A stretch of 64,000 nt of DNA from assembly GCA_043228905.1 (NCBI GenBank), contig JBHGNT010000017.1, forward strand, positions 17,546,001 through 17,610,000, read 5' to 3'. Positions 21,375-33,673 of the stretch are shown piece by piece. Origin of the DNA: Azolla caroliniana. Taxonomy: Eukaryota; Polypodiophyta. The position numbers and the translations under genes are program-made. The notes under the pieces are model-generated. The model saw only the letters and a program-made list of their open reading frames with translations, was not told the DNA's origin and searched no databases. The number at the start of each line of letters is the position of its first letter. Within the stretch, counting starts at the first letter, position 1.

Positions 21375-22661
21375 CCATCTTCGACTACCCTGTTGATGGA
21401 GATCTGACACCTTTTCAGTGCGGGTACGTGCCGAACGTGGTGCAGGACAATTGTGTTTCCATTCGAAAATCAAATTGGTATTTCACTTACTCCGGCGATT
21501 TTGCATTCTTGCGTGTTGCCTAGTCAAACTCTGCCACTAGCGCCGACCAAATAGTTCAAAAACCATTCGACGTTAGGGGTCATGTGAAATATGGCACTGG
21601 AGTCCAGTAGCCACACGTGTGTGCTTCTTGCACACTTTCGAGGACTTCTCCGATCATTGAGTCCTCTAGAGAGAGGATTTCTCCTGATCGAGAGTCGACA
21701 ACATTGATTTGGTTGCCGACTAGAGAACGGTTCGAGTCGGATCAGATTCTCGAGTTCCGCTTGAATCTTCTACCGTTCTTCTCCCTCTTGACCAACCAAC
21801 AGTTGGAAACATTATGACCGGCTTTTCTGTAGTGAGTGCAGAAATCTCTTGCTCGGCTATTTCTCGACTTCGACCATTGTCGGTCTCCTCTCTTTCTTAG
21901 TCGACTGGTGTTCCGACTAGTTCTGTCCGCTTGTTCTCTCGATCGACTCAGTCGAGTGGTGGGCTTTTTCCGACTTGTCGATGGTGAGTCCCATCGATTT
22001 TCGCCGAATATCCTCAGTGAGGATTTGTCCGATTGTCTCGTCCAAATTAAGATTTGTACAGTTGTTGGCGAATGTCGTGCAGAAAACCTCTCTACTCGCC
22101 GACAAGCTTAATAGGAGGGCAAGGGCTTTCACTTCTTCTTCGAAGTTGACCCCTTGGGAGGAAAGTTCAGACAACACCCGACTGAAGGTGTTGATGTGGA
22201 GGTTCATGGGTCTGACTCTCTCACCTTCATATTGAACAGTTGTCAAATCAATATGAGTTTCGATGAGGAGGATTTTTTCTCGTACACAACCTGTAACTTC
22301 TCCCACAGTGAGAATGTTGGCATTTCTTTTGTTATGGTAAAATAGACGTTTTCAGCCATATGCATACGAGTGGTCGACCTAGCTATTTCATCCAATGAGC
22401 GTCATTCTTTTGTTGTCATCGAGGTAGGCTTGTTGGTGTGCCCTATTGCCTTGATTTGACACCGGATGATAACTACATCCTCCATCATCTCCTTCCATAG
22501 AGAAAAATTTGTGCCGTCAAACTTTCTGATTTCAACCCATGTACCCTAATGTTGAAGCTATGTTCTCTTTTGAAAGTGAGATTTTACTAACCTAGTCTTT
22601 TCTTTCAATTTTTTTGTTTTTGTTTTGTTGCCACTTAACAACAGGTCACTCTAATACTAGT
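21375..22661 (-). pseudogene. Copia F: gag and protease
   Basis: Minus-strand gag of UBN2 type (ALLLSLSASREVF, NLNLDETIGQILTEDIR) with a zinc knuckle near 21800-21845 reading CTHYRKAGHNVSNCW, in which the second cysteine has become tyrosine. The protease follows, LLDSSAIFHMTPNVEWF (about 21550-21610), with the active-site DSGA as DSSA. The primer site next to the LTR at 22662 is decayed. Gag forms the particle; both proteins are inactive here. Confidence 0.85.
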
Positions 22662-22953
22662 TGAAGACAAGTATGTGAACAAATATGCGGAAATGTGTAT
22701 GAGGACCTGTTGTATTATGCTTAGCAAACAACACAGAAAGAATATGACAGAAGAAAGAAACAAAAACATAGACTCAATTTGGAGCTCTAGTGGAAGTTCT
22801 TATTTCGCCCTCACTCTGTAACTCTACACTCATAGATTCAAGAAGAAGATCGACGTTACAATGTTAGGGTTGAGCTTATATACTCAAGCCCTAACTTCAA
22901 GACGTGTTCACACTAAGATACAAAGTGGAAGAAGTCGGCCTTTTATGCCAACA
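22662..22953 (-). repeat. Copia F: 5' LTR
   Basis: Pairs with 16504-16790. Plus-strand ends are TGAAGACAAG and TATGCCAACA. A TATA-like TATATA lies near 22878 in the segment GAGCTTATATACTC, shared by both copies. Confidence 0.85.
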
Positions 22954-23284
22954 TACAGGTTGGTGTTCTTGATTGATGCTACAAGCTAAAGGTGTTTCAT
23001 TTGGAGAGTTATCATTGGAACTTTACCATTGGGCGATGCATTAAACAAAAGAAATATTGCAAGTGGAATGTGCTTTTGTTTAAATGATGGACCATAGTAA
23101 GCATGGATTTCTTTTATGGCCAATGGCTAGAGTGGTTTGGAGGTTCATTAATTTAGTACATATGTCTTTGATTGGAGTAAGGCTATCTTCATTGAATTGG
23201 TTTTTTGCATATATGGAGAATAAGTTAAAATTACTACTTTTGTGGAAATCGACGATATTAGAGAAGTTATAGAATCTCAATCAT

Positions 23285-23507
23285 GAGGAGAGCCACTTGT
23301 GCAAGGTGATATGAAGGGCCACTTGTGCAAGGTGACATGTCATCATATAGAGAGCCACTTGTGCAAGGTGATATGAAGGGCCACTTGTGCAAGGTGATAT
23401 GAAGGGCCACTTGTGCAAGTTGACATGTCATCATATAGGGAGCCACTTGTGCAAGGTGACATGTCATCATATAGAGAGCCACTTGTGCAAGGTGACATGT
23501 CATCATA
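23285..23507 (+). repeat. Minisatellite with GCCACTTGTGCAAGGTGA core
   Basis: Seven or so tandem copies of a core around GCCACTTGTGCAAGGTGA, in two forms: a short unit of about 26 bp ending TATGAAGG and a longer one of about 36 bp ending CATGTCATCATATAG, interleaved. It makes a spurious minus-strand peptide repeat. It is not a CRISPR array, because there are no unique spacers. Confidence 0.9.
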
Positions 23508-23589
23508 TTCATCATCTAAGTTGGTGTGTATGGTGGAATTGAGTTCATAGCAAGATCTAAATATTGTTATAAGTTAGTCATGTGGCATT

Positions 23590-23660
23590 TTCTATTGGGG
23601 AATCGAACCTCGATCAATACCATTGGAAGGTCTATGATACCACTACACTAGCTACACTTT
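23590..23660 (-). repeat. tRNA-like / SINE-like box A-box B segment
   Basis: On the minus strand TAGTGTAGTGGTATC resembles a polymerase III box A, and GGTTCGATTCCCC, about 35 bp on, resembles box B. The ends do not pair as an acceptor stem, so this looks like a tRNA-derived SINE piece and not a tRNA gene. Confidence 0.4.
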
Positions 23661-24379
23661 TTATTATATTATTGATTGGGTATCTAAAAGATTGATGAGA
23701 AGTTTATATATTGGAGAGCCCAATCTTGGTTGGCCTTTTCATGTAAGATTTAAGGTGGTGCAATCAATTATGATACTCATCACCATGGTTTCTTATTATC
23801 TCCCATCATTGTCACGATCAAGGGAGGCATTGTTAAAGAAGAAGAAACAGAAATTGTAATATTTCTTGGTTGACGTGGACTCATATTGATACTCCTAAAC
23901 AACTTGGTAATATTTAATTTGTATGGACAAGAATGTTGGGGCCATGGCAAAAATTTGATGGATGTCATGCCTATCAAAGGCCAGTTTGCCATAACAAACA
24001 TACACCCAACAAAAATGTTCATCAAGTAACAGATAATAGTTTAAATTTCCATTTTCATGTAAAAGGCCCCTAAAAATTATATATGTCAAATGACATGCTA
24101 TATAATACTATCCTTTATTAAAAGATTTAGATTAGTAAAAAATAGGTGGGTAGCAAGTTATTGATACACATTGCAACCAAGTATAAAGTTTTCTATACTT
24201 TGTTTACTTTATTTCTCATGCCTTACTTTACATTTACCATTGTAAGTCTTTTATATTAGTTTGTAAATATTAATGTTATTATATGTTTTAACCATAGATT
24301 GACACATGCGTGATATTCGTGATATTCTCTATTTGATATTCGCAATATTCGAGAATACGAAATTGCCCCAAGAATATTA

Positions 24380-24790
24380 TAAAACCATTCGTTTTGCATT
24401 ATATAAATATACAAATAATTAATTAATTAAATTTTTTAAATTAAAAAAAACATTTTAAATTAACTAAGAAAACAACAATCATTCATTAGTAGATTATAAA
24501 AATATGATTAGTATTAACTCTCCTTTATAGTGTCAAATAAGAAAGGGGGAGTTTATTTAATTTAATTAATTAATATATTTATTTAAAAAATCCATTCATT
24601 TTGCATTATCTAAGATTTAAATATACAAAAAATTAATTAATTATATTTTTTTTTAAATTAAAAAATTAAAAAAACCTAAAAAAGAACAATCATTCATTAG
24701 TAGATTATAAAACTGTGATTAGTATTAACTCTCCTTTATAGTGTCAAATAAAAAGGGGGGGAGTTTATGAATGTTTATTTAATTTAAATC
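24380..24790. repeat. Direct duplication in AT-rich DNA (about 190-200 bp units)
   Basis: Two adjacent diverged copies share the segments CATTCRTTTTGCATTAT, ATTCATTAGTAGATTATAAA and AGTATTAACTCTCCTTTATA in the same order (about 24390-24560 and 24595-24785). Confidence 0.8.
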
Positions 24791-25224
24791 ATTTATTAAA
24801 AATATATATTTTTTATATTTATTATAAAAATATGATTAGTGTGAGTCCCATTTTTTTTTACGAATACTTGACCATGCATTGGTATACGTATTCATTTGCA
24901 TTCTAATAGAAACCCCCACGAATGCAAATATGTCAATCCATGTTTTTTAAATAATAATAAAAACACTACTTCGCATTAGTTAGAAAATAGAATACAATAG
25001 AGTTTACCCAAATCCACAATGGGATCAACATATACAACTTGGAGGAACAACTCCAAAACTATCAAACAAAAACAACAAAAAACTCATTCGATCCTTAACT
25101 CAAACAAAACTGAAATAACCCCTATTTTACCCCGACTCCACATCTCCCAACTAACTCTTTTCTAACAACATTATCTGAGTAACATGATTATACTAACGCA
25201 CGCTTGTGTTAGCTATACATACAT

Positions 25225-28015
25225 AATTACAACAAAAGTACAATATTGGGAGCCATCGGTGGAAACAGCCACCTAGGTGCCTGGTAATTCCACTTAGGCC
25301 TTAATGAATATTTGACTAGCATGGGAGAGTTGCTCCATTTTAGCAATAACTTTGACCTTGCCCTTTCGGCTTCTTCCGATTCCCCTTGAATCGAATCATA
25401 CCGACCGCGCAACCAAGCCACAAGATCAAATCAAATATTTAACATCATCTCCCCACATGAGAGCTTTTGTTGCTGAAAAACAAACTTACAACGCTTGATC
25501 CAAATGTGCCAGGCCGTTAAACACGCCACCATAAGCCAAATCTCCTCAAAAAATTCAAAATTTGTACTTGGTCTCACCCCATCACATTGGAACACGCTAC
25601 CACCCTGCACTATAAATCCATGTCCTTGTGGGTTTAACCATTCACCCCAACTTTCCCCTTTTGGGGACAATCCTTGTATTGAGCCCCACACAACGTTCCC
25701 TTTCACACCACAGGCTGCCACGATTTGAAGGCTTTTAATCCAAATGGTAATCGCCTCTGGACAATTCCAAAGCATGTCCACATAACTTATAGTCAGCCTC
25801 ACCACCATGGGAGCTCAACCACTCGCCTACAGGTACCTCCTTGTGGCAAAGAAGCCACAACCAAGCCTTAATTTTTTCTGGCATATCTAATGCCCATAGT
25901 CTCCTCCAAAACGACTTCAAATCGTCATCTGAAATGCCTTTATCCTTCCAACTATTGCGAGTCATTACAACACCCACGGTTTTGGAGCCAATGATTCGTC
26001 TTCCTAGCTTGGTATTCTACTCAAAAAACTTTTTCAAGTTGTTTGTTCCTAGTGTCTGCCACCATACTTCCAATGGATCCCACTCCAACTCATATAAGGG
26101 TTTGTTATTGAAAAGCCATATTTTACAATCATGATCCAATGTCTTAGGGTTTGGGTTCAATTGCCAATTCTTACCCTCCAACACTGCCACCCGCACTGCC
26201 AACCACCTACCATCATTTGTCAAAGAACTTAAGTTACCCCACAAACGATCCTCACTAGTGGAGCACCTACCATGGATAAGTTGTGCATCGCCCTCACCTA
26301 CAAACCAGCATGACCAAACTGCCTCTTCCACAATCAACTTACCTAATCCATCAACAACCCCATGTATCAGCTGGGTTACCTTCTCTAGTCTTCCAGTAAT
26401 CCTACAACTAACAGCTTGACCCACCCGCCTCTTCATGTTGAAGACCTCCCAGTCGTGTACCGACCGAATCTTGTACCCTAGCATCCTCCCCCAAGGCAAG
26501 TACTTTTGTTGTCCAAGCATCATACCATCTTCACTTCTAATCCTAGGGTTCCAAAACAACGGTTGTCGTAGTTGTTCATCCAGTGTTTTCGGTTGCATTA
26601 AGGCCAACCCTTCTCTTCAACTTGTCCACGCCTTCATTATGACGCAAACCACCCTATCCTCCATGCTAGCTGGTTCTTTCAACTTTAGAGCTAGACTGAA
26701 CAACCACCATGTATTTGCGTGCCAAGGACCACCATTCCTGGGACACCAAAGGTCAATTCTATTCCTAAGGAGCACCTTCCACAATTCTGGTCCGGGTTGC
26801 AGACTTCGCACTAGAGCCTTACTTTGGTGAACCGGATCCACTAATCCAAGTCCTCCCTGATTCTTTGTCTTAATTAAACAACCCCACGCCACTTTAGCTG
26901 ACACCATCTCATTGTCTCTACCTGACCACAGGAACCCTCTCACAATTGCCTTAATATTTTTTATGCAAGCTTTGTCTAACAATTAACATGCCACTGAATG
27001 CCACATGGTGGCCAGCAAAATATGGTTCACCACCAAAACCCTACTAGCAAGGGAGAGCTTTACTGATGCCTACAGCCGAAGCTTTTTTCTAATTTTTTCT
27101 TTGACCTGCTCAAGCTGCTAATTTTTAGGTGTCTCAACTCCCACCAAAAAGCCCAAATACTTAATAGCCATGCCATTGGGGACCCATTGAAAATCAAGGT
27201 TAGGACACTATAACGGTCGTGGATTTGAACTTACCCAGAATCCTCTACTTTTGTTCCAGTTAATTTTCCCCGCCGACGCTTTGCAAAACCACTCAATCCG
27301 TCCTTCAACCTTCTCTAAATTAGCATCATTGCCTTGCAAGTAAAGCATAGTGTCATCTGCATAGTCAAAGTCTAGCAAATCCTTGCTCGCATGTGGAATA
27401 ACTAAACCCCTTATTCCTGCATCCGATCTGTTCAAAAAGAAAGAGAATGCCTCTGTAATAAATAAATAAAGATAGGGGGCCAGCGGGCACCCCTGTCTAA
27501 CAAACCTACGTAATGGAATTGATGGGCGACGATGCCCTGCCACTAACACCCTACTCGAACTTCCTTTGTAAAGGGTTAGCGCAACCGATCTCCATTTTAA
27601 AGGTAATCCCAACCTTTCCATGACTTTATCTAAAAAAGGCCATTGAACTTTTTCATATGCCTTCTCAAAGTCAAGCATGAGACAAGCAATGTGCTGATAG
27701 GTTTTCTTTGCCAAGGCAATCGCCTCCCAAAATGTCAACACATTATCAATTATGCATCTATTTTCCATGAACCCTGTTTGTCCAACATGGATTAGTTCTT
27801 GCAAGTAGGGTTTTACCCTCTTGGCTAGTATTTTGGCAAATATCTTATATATTGTGTTGAGCAGCGTGATCGGTCTCCATTGCCTTGCATCAATTGTTAC
27901 ACCTTGTACCTTAGGAATTAGAAATATCATCCCCTCTTGAAATTGCTCAAGTAAGTACCCAACATCCCATGCCTCTTTTAGCCGATCAAGCCAGATTTGG
28001 TTGATGTCAATCTAT
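25225..28015 (-). pseudogene. LINE-1: L1-type non-LTR retrotransposon, 5'-truncated
   Basis: Minus-strand ORF2 remnant. The RT part (27208-27930) has QWRPITLLNTIYKI, ARRV-type LAKRVKPYL, LDFEKAYEKVQW, RQGCPLAPYLY and the intact catalytic LLDFDYADDTMLY. Downstream lie KVAWGCLIKTKNQGGLGL (26617-26982) and a long middle part (26017-26607). The zf-RVT region follows (about 25735-25977: FWRRLWALDMPEKIKAWLW), then the C-terminal WNYQAPRWLFPP. Only a few stops or shifts separate the pieces. The endonuclease is absent, because the element stops at about 28015 as LINEs often do. The protein nicks and copies RNA at the insertion site. No poly-A tail is evident. Confidence 0.88.
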
Positions 28016-28394
28016 GGTTTTAACTTTAATTGATTATGATTATTTTAATTCTTAGCTTAGAAGCAAATCTTGTAATATGCTTTGGGAGTACACTCTAATC
28101 AAAATTAGAAGGGTAAATTTCTAATACTAATTGCAACACTTGATTATCACTTAAAAGTAAAGTTAACTCAAATTGATTTTATGTGTGGTTGTGCATATAT
28201 TGCAATAATAGAACAAGACATTGTTGGGTGATTCAATTGTTTATCCTTCAAGCTTCGATATTGTGGAACTACATTTTAAAATGTAAGTTACGATCTAACA
28301 TATTATGTAATATTAGCAAGTTATTATACAATATAGTTTTTGTATTATGTAAGCAATAACTTGAATATTTCTATTATATTGAAATGATATTATG

Positions 28395-28690
28395 TGAACA
28401 CCATAGTATGAACCATACGTCTCATACGTGCATTCACATTCGTGAATGTTTCAATCATTTGAGTATGGTAAACACTCTCAAAGAATGATAAATACCATAC
28501 TTTTGGATTAACTATTTATTATGAGGTAAATACACCTAAAAAAAAGAAAATAAAGAAAATAAAACTTTTAAAAAGGGGAAAAAAACACATGAATGTTTGA
28601 ATAATATTCGCATTCGTTTTCCAACGTAGGAAAACGAATGTTATACTGGACGAACACGAATTTTACGTTGGTGAACACTATCCGGATTGT
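28395..28690 (+). repeat. Dispersed repeat with palindromic core, copy 1
   Basis: About 295 bp, inverted relative to a copy at 39560-39850. Shared segments in order are AGTATGAACCATACGT, AATGATAAATACCATAC, TTGGATTAACTATTTAT and the hairpin ACATTCG..TTTTCC/GGAAAACGAATGTT. It is possibly a MITE or another small non-autonomous element; no clear terminal repeats or target duplication were found. Confidence 0.65.
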
Positions 28691-28944
28691 CTCTATTTTT
28701 GTATTGAAATGAAAGAATTTCTAGTAATGAAATGTATAACAATATAGCATTATACAGAGCTTCTCTAGTAATGATATGTTAGTTTTTGAACTCTTATGTC
28801 ATATGACACACATATTTAAGAAACCCATCAAATTTATTCCATTGTTGGGACCAGTGGATGGAATATGGTGAATATTAAAAGAACTATGAAGTGTCAAAGT
28901 CTCTGATAATTAATCATTTACGTACAACTTGGTAGTCATATTTG

Positions 28945-29265
28945 GAACCATTCTCTAAATAGGTTGTAGGCTAGCTCTTTAGTTCATACAATGGAACCAT
29001 TCTCTAGATAGGTTGCAGGCTAGCTCTTTAGTTCATACAATGGAACCATTCTCTAGATAGGTTGTAGGCTAGTTCTTTAGGAATGGAAGTTTTTGCAATA
29101 TCACAATTTATGAAGTGTCAAAGGTCTCTGATAATTAATCATTTACTTACAACTTGGTAGTCATATTGGAACCATTCTCTAGATAGGTTGCAACCTAGCT
29201 CTTTAGTTCATACAATGGAAACATTCTCTAGATAGGTTGTAGGCTAGTTCTTTAGGAATGGAAGT
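28945..29265 (+). repeat. Tandem repeat, 48-bp unit in two-level arrangement
   Basis: Units of about 48 bp around GGAACCATTCTCTAGATAGG and TAGCTCTTTAGTTCATACAA occur three times (28947-29080). The last unit, with a GGAATGGAAGTTTT tail and a GATAATTAATCATTTAC segment, recurs as a larger duplicate (29125-29265). It indicates stepwise unequal duplication. Confidence 0.85.
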
Positions 29266-29737
29266 TTTGGCAATATCACAATATTTCAAAAGTAATGCAC
29301 TTGTGTGTGAAAAGTGAGTGGAACCATCGGGGATTTGAACCATAGAGGATGGGAGTAATGAGTCATCAAGGATAGAGCGCACATGAATATCAATTTCCAT
29401 GAGTGATTTCTTTTGAGGGGTTAAGTTAGCCATTGGTCTAGTACTCTTGTGTGAATAGAACCTTTCTAGTTTGTATGTGTGTACATGTGTTAAATAGGTA
29501 TGTAATTAAGGATTAATTATTTTTGAAAGAAATATATTTTAGTGTCTACTTGTGTATGTGTTGTCAGTGATAGTATGTACATATGTCCACATGTTCAAAT
29601 GTAGGTATGTAAATATACATATACATAGAATTGTAGAACGTAATAAACATGTTCGTGCAAGGATACAAACGTTTGAAATGGTTAGGGAATGAACACGTTT
29701 GAAAAGGAAAAAATGTATGTTCCTTTTTCTTGTCTTT

Positions 29738-29812
29738 GGAAATTAACTTACCCTAGTGGTAAGTTGTTGTGTTGATATTGCCTATGTCTTGGCTTCGATT
29801 CCCAACTTTCTC
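29738..29812 (+). repeat. SINE-like box A-box B segment
   Basis: TACCCTAGTGGTAAGTTG resembles box A of a polymerase III promoter, and GGCTTCGATTCCC about 40 bp downstream resembles box B. This pair is typical of plant tRNA-derived SINEs. No poly-A or target duplication could be defined. Confidence 0.4.
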
Positions 29813-30789
29813 ATCTCTTCTCGTTAGTGTCACATCATAGCAAAATTTTACGATAGGGTCATGTTTTCTTCATATTCTCAAATATACGTTTTTGAACGTT
29901 TTTTTTTTCCCAAAAAAAACTCCTTCCATTTATAATTTATAATGACATATTTTGATTCAATCTCTATAGTTCATACTCATTTTTGTAAAGTTCTAAAGTG
30001 AAGAAATTGATACCTTCAGTAGTTGCGATATGAGAACATTGATAATTGCAAGATGAGCTCATCATCAATACAATTATGTCTTCTAACTATTTGATTTTTA
30101 TGTTCGTGCTTTCTAATGTTTAGTAGTTAAGCTATTCATAAGTTTTGAACTTTCAATTGTGTTGACATTTGATTCAATCAATATATAATATAGACCACAA
30201 TCTTTTTTTTTCCAACTTATAAATCCAATCCAACTTTGAGATGATTTACCATACACGTTTGATTGAGTATGTTACGTATGATTCATTTTATGCATAGAAT
30301 AATATGTGTGTGTGTGTGTGTGTACGTGTATGCACTTTGTAGATATTATTGGTATGTACATATATGTGTCTTCGATTGTGTCCTTATGTGTATAAGGTAT
30401 TATGTCCCAAATATCGTTGACTTAATACACACAAAGAACACATGATGAAGACAAAACACAGGACAAAAAAGCTTTGTATGTTATATATAACTCAAAAGTG
30501 TTACGAAAGAGTCCCAATATTGGGACAAAATTAAAATGTGAGTTCCAACAAGTCAGGACGAGTTGGGACAACACCACTATGATCCAAGGTAGAGAGCACC
30601 AAGAGCCAACTTCTGAAATGAGGAAATGGGTGAAGGGTACGAATTCATCCATCTCGAATGTCGGGGCTCTTATTTGGCGGAGTCATTTCAACCTCAAAAA
30701 TTGGAACCGGGTTGCCTTAACTTGTTCATAAATGTCATGATGATATATTCTTCTTCTGCTTGTTGTATTGTGGGAGGTTCTTATTTACT

Positions 30790-31400
30790 TCACCCCAGTT
30801 CTTGATTAACTCACACTAGCACCATCATCATCTTCTAGAAGAACTCCAAGTCTCATCCTTTCATCGTGGTCAGCAAACTTCAAGAACATAAGCACTTTAT
30901 TCACCAGCACCAGTATTTGTTGTTGCTTTGAAAGTTGAGCAAAGTGGTACTCAAGCTCAAGGAATGCCACCAAAGCATTCTTGTAGTATTTCTTTGATGC
31001 GGCCCATTTGTCAAACTCATAGTGACTTGCTCTTGTTAGGCCTTTATCTTTGAACTCTTTTTGTTATGCCATTTGAAAGGAATCCTATGATGTATGGGAT
31101 TGCTGAAGCTTAACAATCTCTTTATGTAGATCAAAGGACACCACGTGAATAAAGTACTTCAATTTGATTAATTCACGGACACCTTCTTGAAGCATCTCGT
31201 TGTTGTATGTATTTAAAAAATCCGACTTATTCACACCTTTTAACTAACTAGATGTTTCAACCAATTTATCAAACACGTTTTGTGCAGAATTCATTTCTTC
31301 TCATTCGCTTATCACCGTCTTCAACATCCTTGCCATCATCGACGTGAAGTTTTCATTTTGAGTAGTTATCCTCCCTTGCCGCTCATTTCACGTCGGGTTC
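30790..31400 (-). pseudogene. Decayed gag related to gypsy K gag
   Basis: Minus-strand reading, with about four stops, matches the K gag along its length. K has SYMEAYNAEM and LRQAHTSWEGFEEALL, while this copy has NTYNNEM and LQQSHTS(stop)DSF. K has HDFDQWVASAK, here YEFDKWAASKK; K has LLFVRSIDRAEREAIGIELEDDDGA, here LMFLKFADHDERM then LLEDDDGAS. The tryptophan of HTSW is a TAG. In front stands the same primer-region motif (TGAACCCGACGTG, then GGCAAGGGAGGAT). No LTR could be placed, and what follows the gag is unclear. Codon use is AT-rich, unlike K. Confidence 0.65.
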
Positions 31401-33440
31401 ATTTTTGAAACTCTTCATGCAATTATATAATCCCAAGTGTTACCAATCAATTTTCTATGTAAATTAGAAGCTCCACATGGTGGAGCATAACAACTTAATG
31501 GCCAAGGAAGAAGCATTCAACGTGATTTGCATTGCTAAGAAGTGTTGATATTAATGGTTAATTCTCCTTGAGCATGATGAACCTTAGTGCCTTTGTCTAT
31601 TTGGTCAGTAAGTCTATACTAACTTGAAAAAGAGAAAGATGGATGCCAATATCGTGAATTCAAGATCATCATCTTTCATATGCTCAATGCCCTACATGTA
31701 GTTGCAAATTACTTATTGATGTTGTTCTAGTTTCGATCTATGTTGATAGTTATGATGAACCTCTCAAGTAAGGTGGATAATATCATTGATTCTCTTCACT
31801 TAATTATAAGATGTAACCCTTCATAATTATCAATATATAAGATAAACCATCAAAGTGGAACAATGAACACTTGACACTTGGCATCACCAAATGAAAATGG
31901 GAGAAGATGGTGAGATAAGTTTAAAGTAGAATGAAAGGACAAACAAAGCTAAGGACCTTGATGAGTAGATTGAAGAAGTGATGCGAGTTAAGACTAAATG
32001 AAAATGACAGTGTTATATGTTTGATACTGATAAGTGCATTGAATGAACTAGATTTACACAAATCATAAATATGTAGATGGGACATAATGCCCCATGCATT
32101 AAATGTCATAATCAATAAACTTGAGCAAATAAAATTCTTTGTTATGGCAACACAAATCATAAATATGTAGATGGATCATGGAACATAACGCCCCATGCAT
32201 TAGATGTCATCATTAATAAACTCGAGCAAATAAAATTCTTTGTTATGGCATTAGAGTATGGAGGCATATCAATGCAAAGAAAAGAAGAATGATAATTGTG
32301 TTGTGATTTTGAGGATATCTCTATCACAAGATGACATCATAGCTATAGAAGGTCAATACAAAGAACTTACAATAAATGTAGTGAAATAAAAATCATGTTG
32401 ACCAAATTCTCCAATGAAGAGAAGTTAAATGGAATGCCACACAATTTACTTCTCATGCCAATGCCAAACAATATCTAGGGCTTCATTAAGAAAACTTTTG
32501 TTGCATAAAGCTACATTATAACATGTGAGATCGGTGGTTGTATAAATCAACATGACACTAGTCAAATGGAAAAGCAAAGTGAGTACTACCAATTAAATGT
32601 GATGCACACACAAACAATAAAGTTTTAGTTGTGTATGAAATGAGTTTTTTATTTGCTCCAAATAATTTAGAGATGAAAGCCCAAATGAAAAACTAAATTC
32701 CATTCTCACAACTTGTTTAGAGATGAAGGTGTGTGTTGCATGTACTTTAAAGAATCCTCAAGTGCAACTAGTGTTTATTCATGCTGCTTACTTGTAAGAA
32801 AGTTTTTGTTTAGTTTTTCATAACAGATGAAAACAAAGGATTATGGTCATGTTACATTTAATATAACATGATATATTTTATTGTACATTCCATACATGCT
32901 ACCCTAATGCATGTAAAAAGAAAAAGTATACAAATACTAGAAGCAAGTGAAATCTCTCTTTCACACTCATGACAAATAAGATCATCATAAATATTATAGG
33001 ATTTGGGCAAGAATGGCCTGAAAGATGCAATATATTGATCTCTTTGGTCTAATTACGAAGACTAAATATCAAGATTAGATTTCTACTTGACTATGCTAAC
33101 ATTTTCACGATTTGCCTACTTCATCTCATCATAGATAGTATCAAGATTGATTTATATGCTCTATCATACAATTTAGGTTTACACGATGCTTTGAAACCAA
33201 ATCTACATGGTTATCTCTTTGAGTGTATCATTGATAATTGCATGTTTGGTGTAATTACCATATGAATAATGTGGATGTATGTTATATTATATTGGTTGAA
33301 GTCGGATTTATATTTGTCTCTTGTGATCCGTTACCATCTTACAATGCAAGTGGCGACAATGTCATGTAACTCGTAAGGACTGCCAATTTATTCTCATTAT
33401 GGTTTCATCATTCTCACATCCTCAATGTTAAAGACAAGAT
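31401..33440. other. AT-rich intergenic DNA with one tandem duplication
   Basis: A direct duplication of about 110 bp lies at 32040-32255 (shared AATCATAAATATGTAGATGG and GAGCAAATAAAATTCTTTG). No gene is recognised elsewhere. A KCDHCGH-like peptide near 33455 resembles a zinc knuckle but has no surrounding frame. Confidence 0.55.
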
Positions 33441-33491
33441 TAGCTTGTGCTTAAGTGTGACCATTGCGGGCACAAAAGATCATGTGCTCCT

Positions 33492-33492
<1 letters not shown>

Positions 33493-33574
<82 letters not shown>

Positions 33575-33606
33575 TACATACATACATACATACATACACG
33601 TACACG
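33493..33606. repeat. Microsatellite (CA)n(CATA)n
   Basis: A CACATA start, a CA run of about 60 bp, CATA repeats and CGTACA repeats, about 70 bp past the RLK1 stop codon. It produces artefactual TH/CV peptide frames. Confidence 0.95.
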
Positions 33607-33673
33607 TACATTACTGCTGACATTATTTTCTCTGGATACAATGCAAAATCTCCTTTTCTTTGGCTCACAAACA

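Larger units (their letters stand above)
16504..22953 (-). mobile_element. Copia element F (old, with two nested solo LTRs)
   Basis: Minus-strand copia element bounded by related LTRs 16504-16790 (287 bp) and 22662-22953 (292 bp), which differ at many positions, so the insertion is old. The decayed primer site TAGTATTAGAGT lies beside the right LTR and matches TGGTATCAGAGC except for G-to-A or C-to-T changes. The order gag, protease, integrase, RT, RNase H on the minus strand is that of copia. Solo LTRs interrupt it at 17586-17903 and 20303-21374. No target duplication is seen at the outer ends. F is of a different family from B, C, D, E and H. Confidence 0.88.
22954..25220. other. AT-rich intergenic DNA
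   Basis: Apart from the minisatellite, SINE-like piece and duplication listed separately, no gene is seen. Short open frames are AT-rich noise. Confidence 0.6.
28016..30785. other. AT-rich intergenic DNA
   Basis: It contains the two repeats above, a SINE-like piece near 29740-29820 and a TG microsatellite at 30305-30322. No gene is recognised in the remainder, including 30420-30785. Confidence 0.55.

Noticed and set aside
16504-22953. Target duplication for copia F
   Set aside because: Flanks GACAA and TACAG do not match; the LTR edges may be decayed.
23285-23507. Regular repeats that could suggest a CRISPR array
   Set aside because: Spacers are not unique, the units are simple minisatellite repeats, and the genome is plant nuclear.
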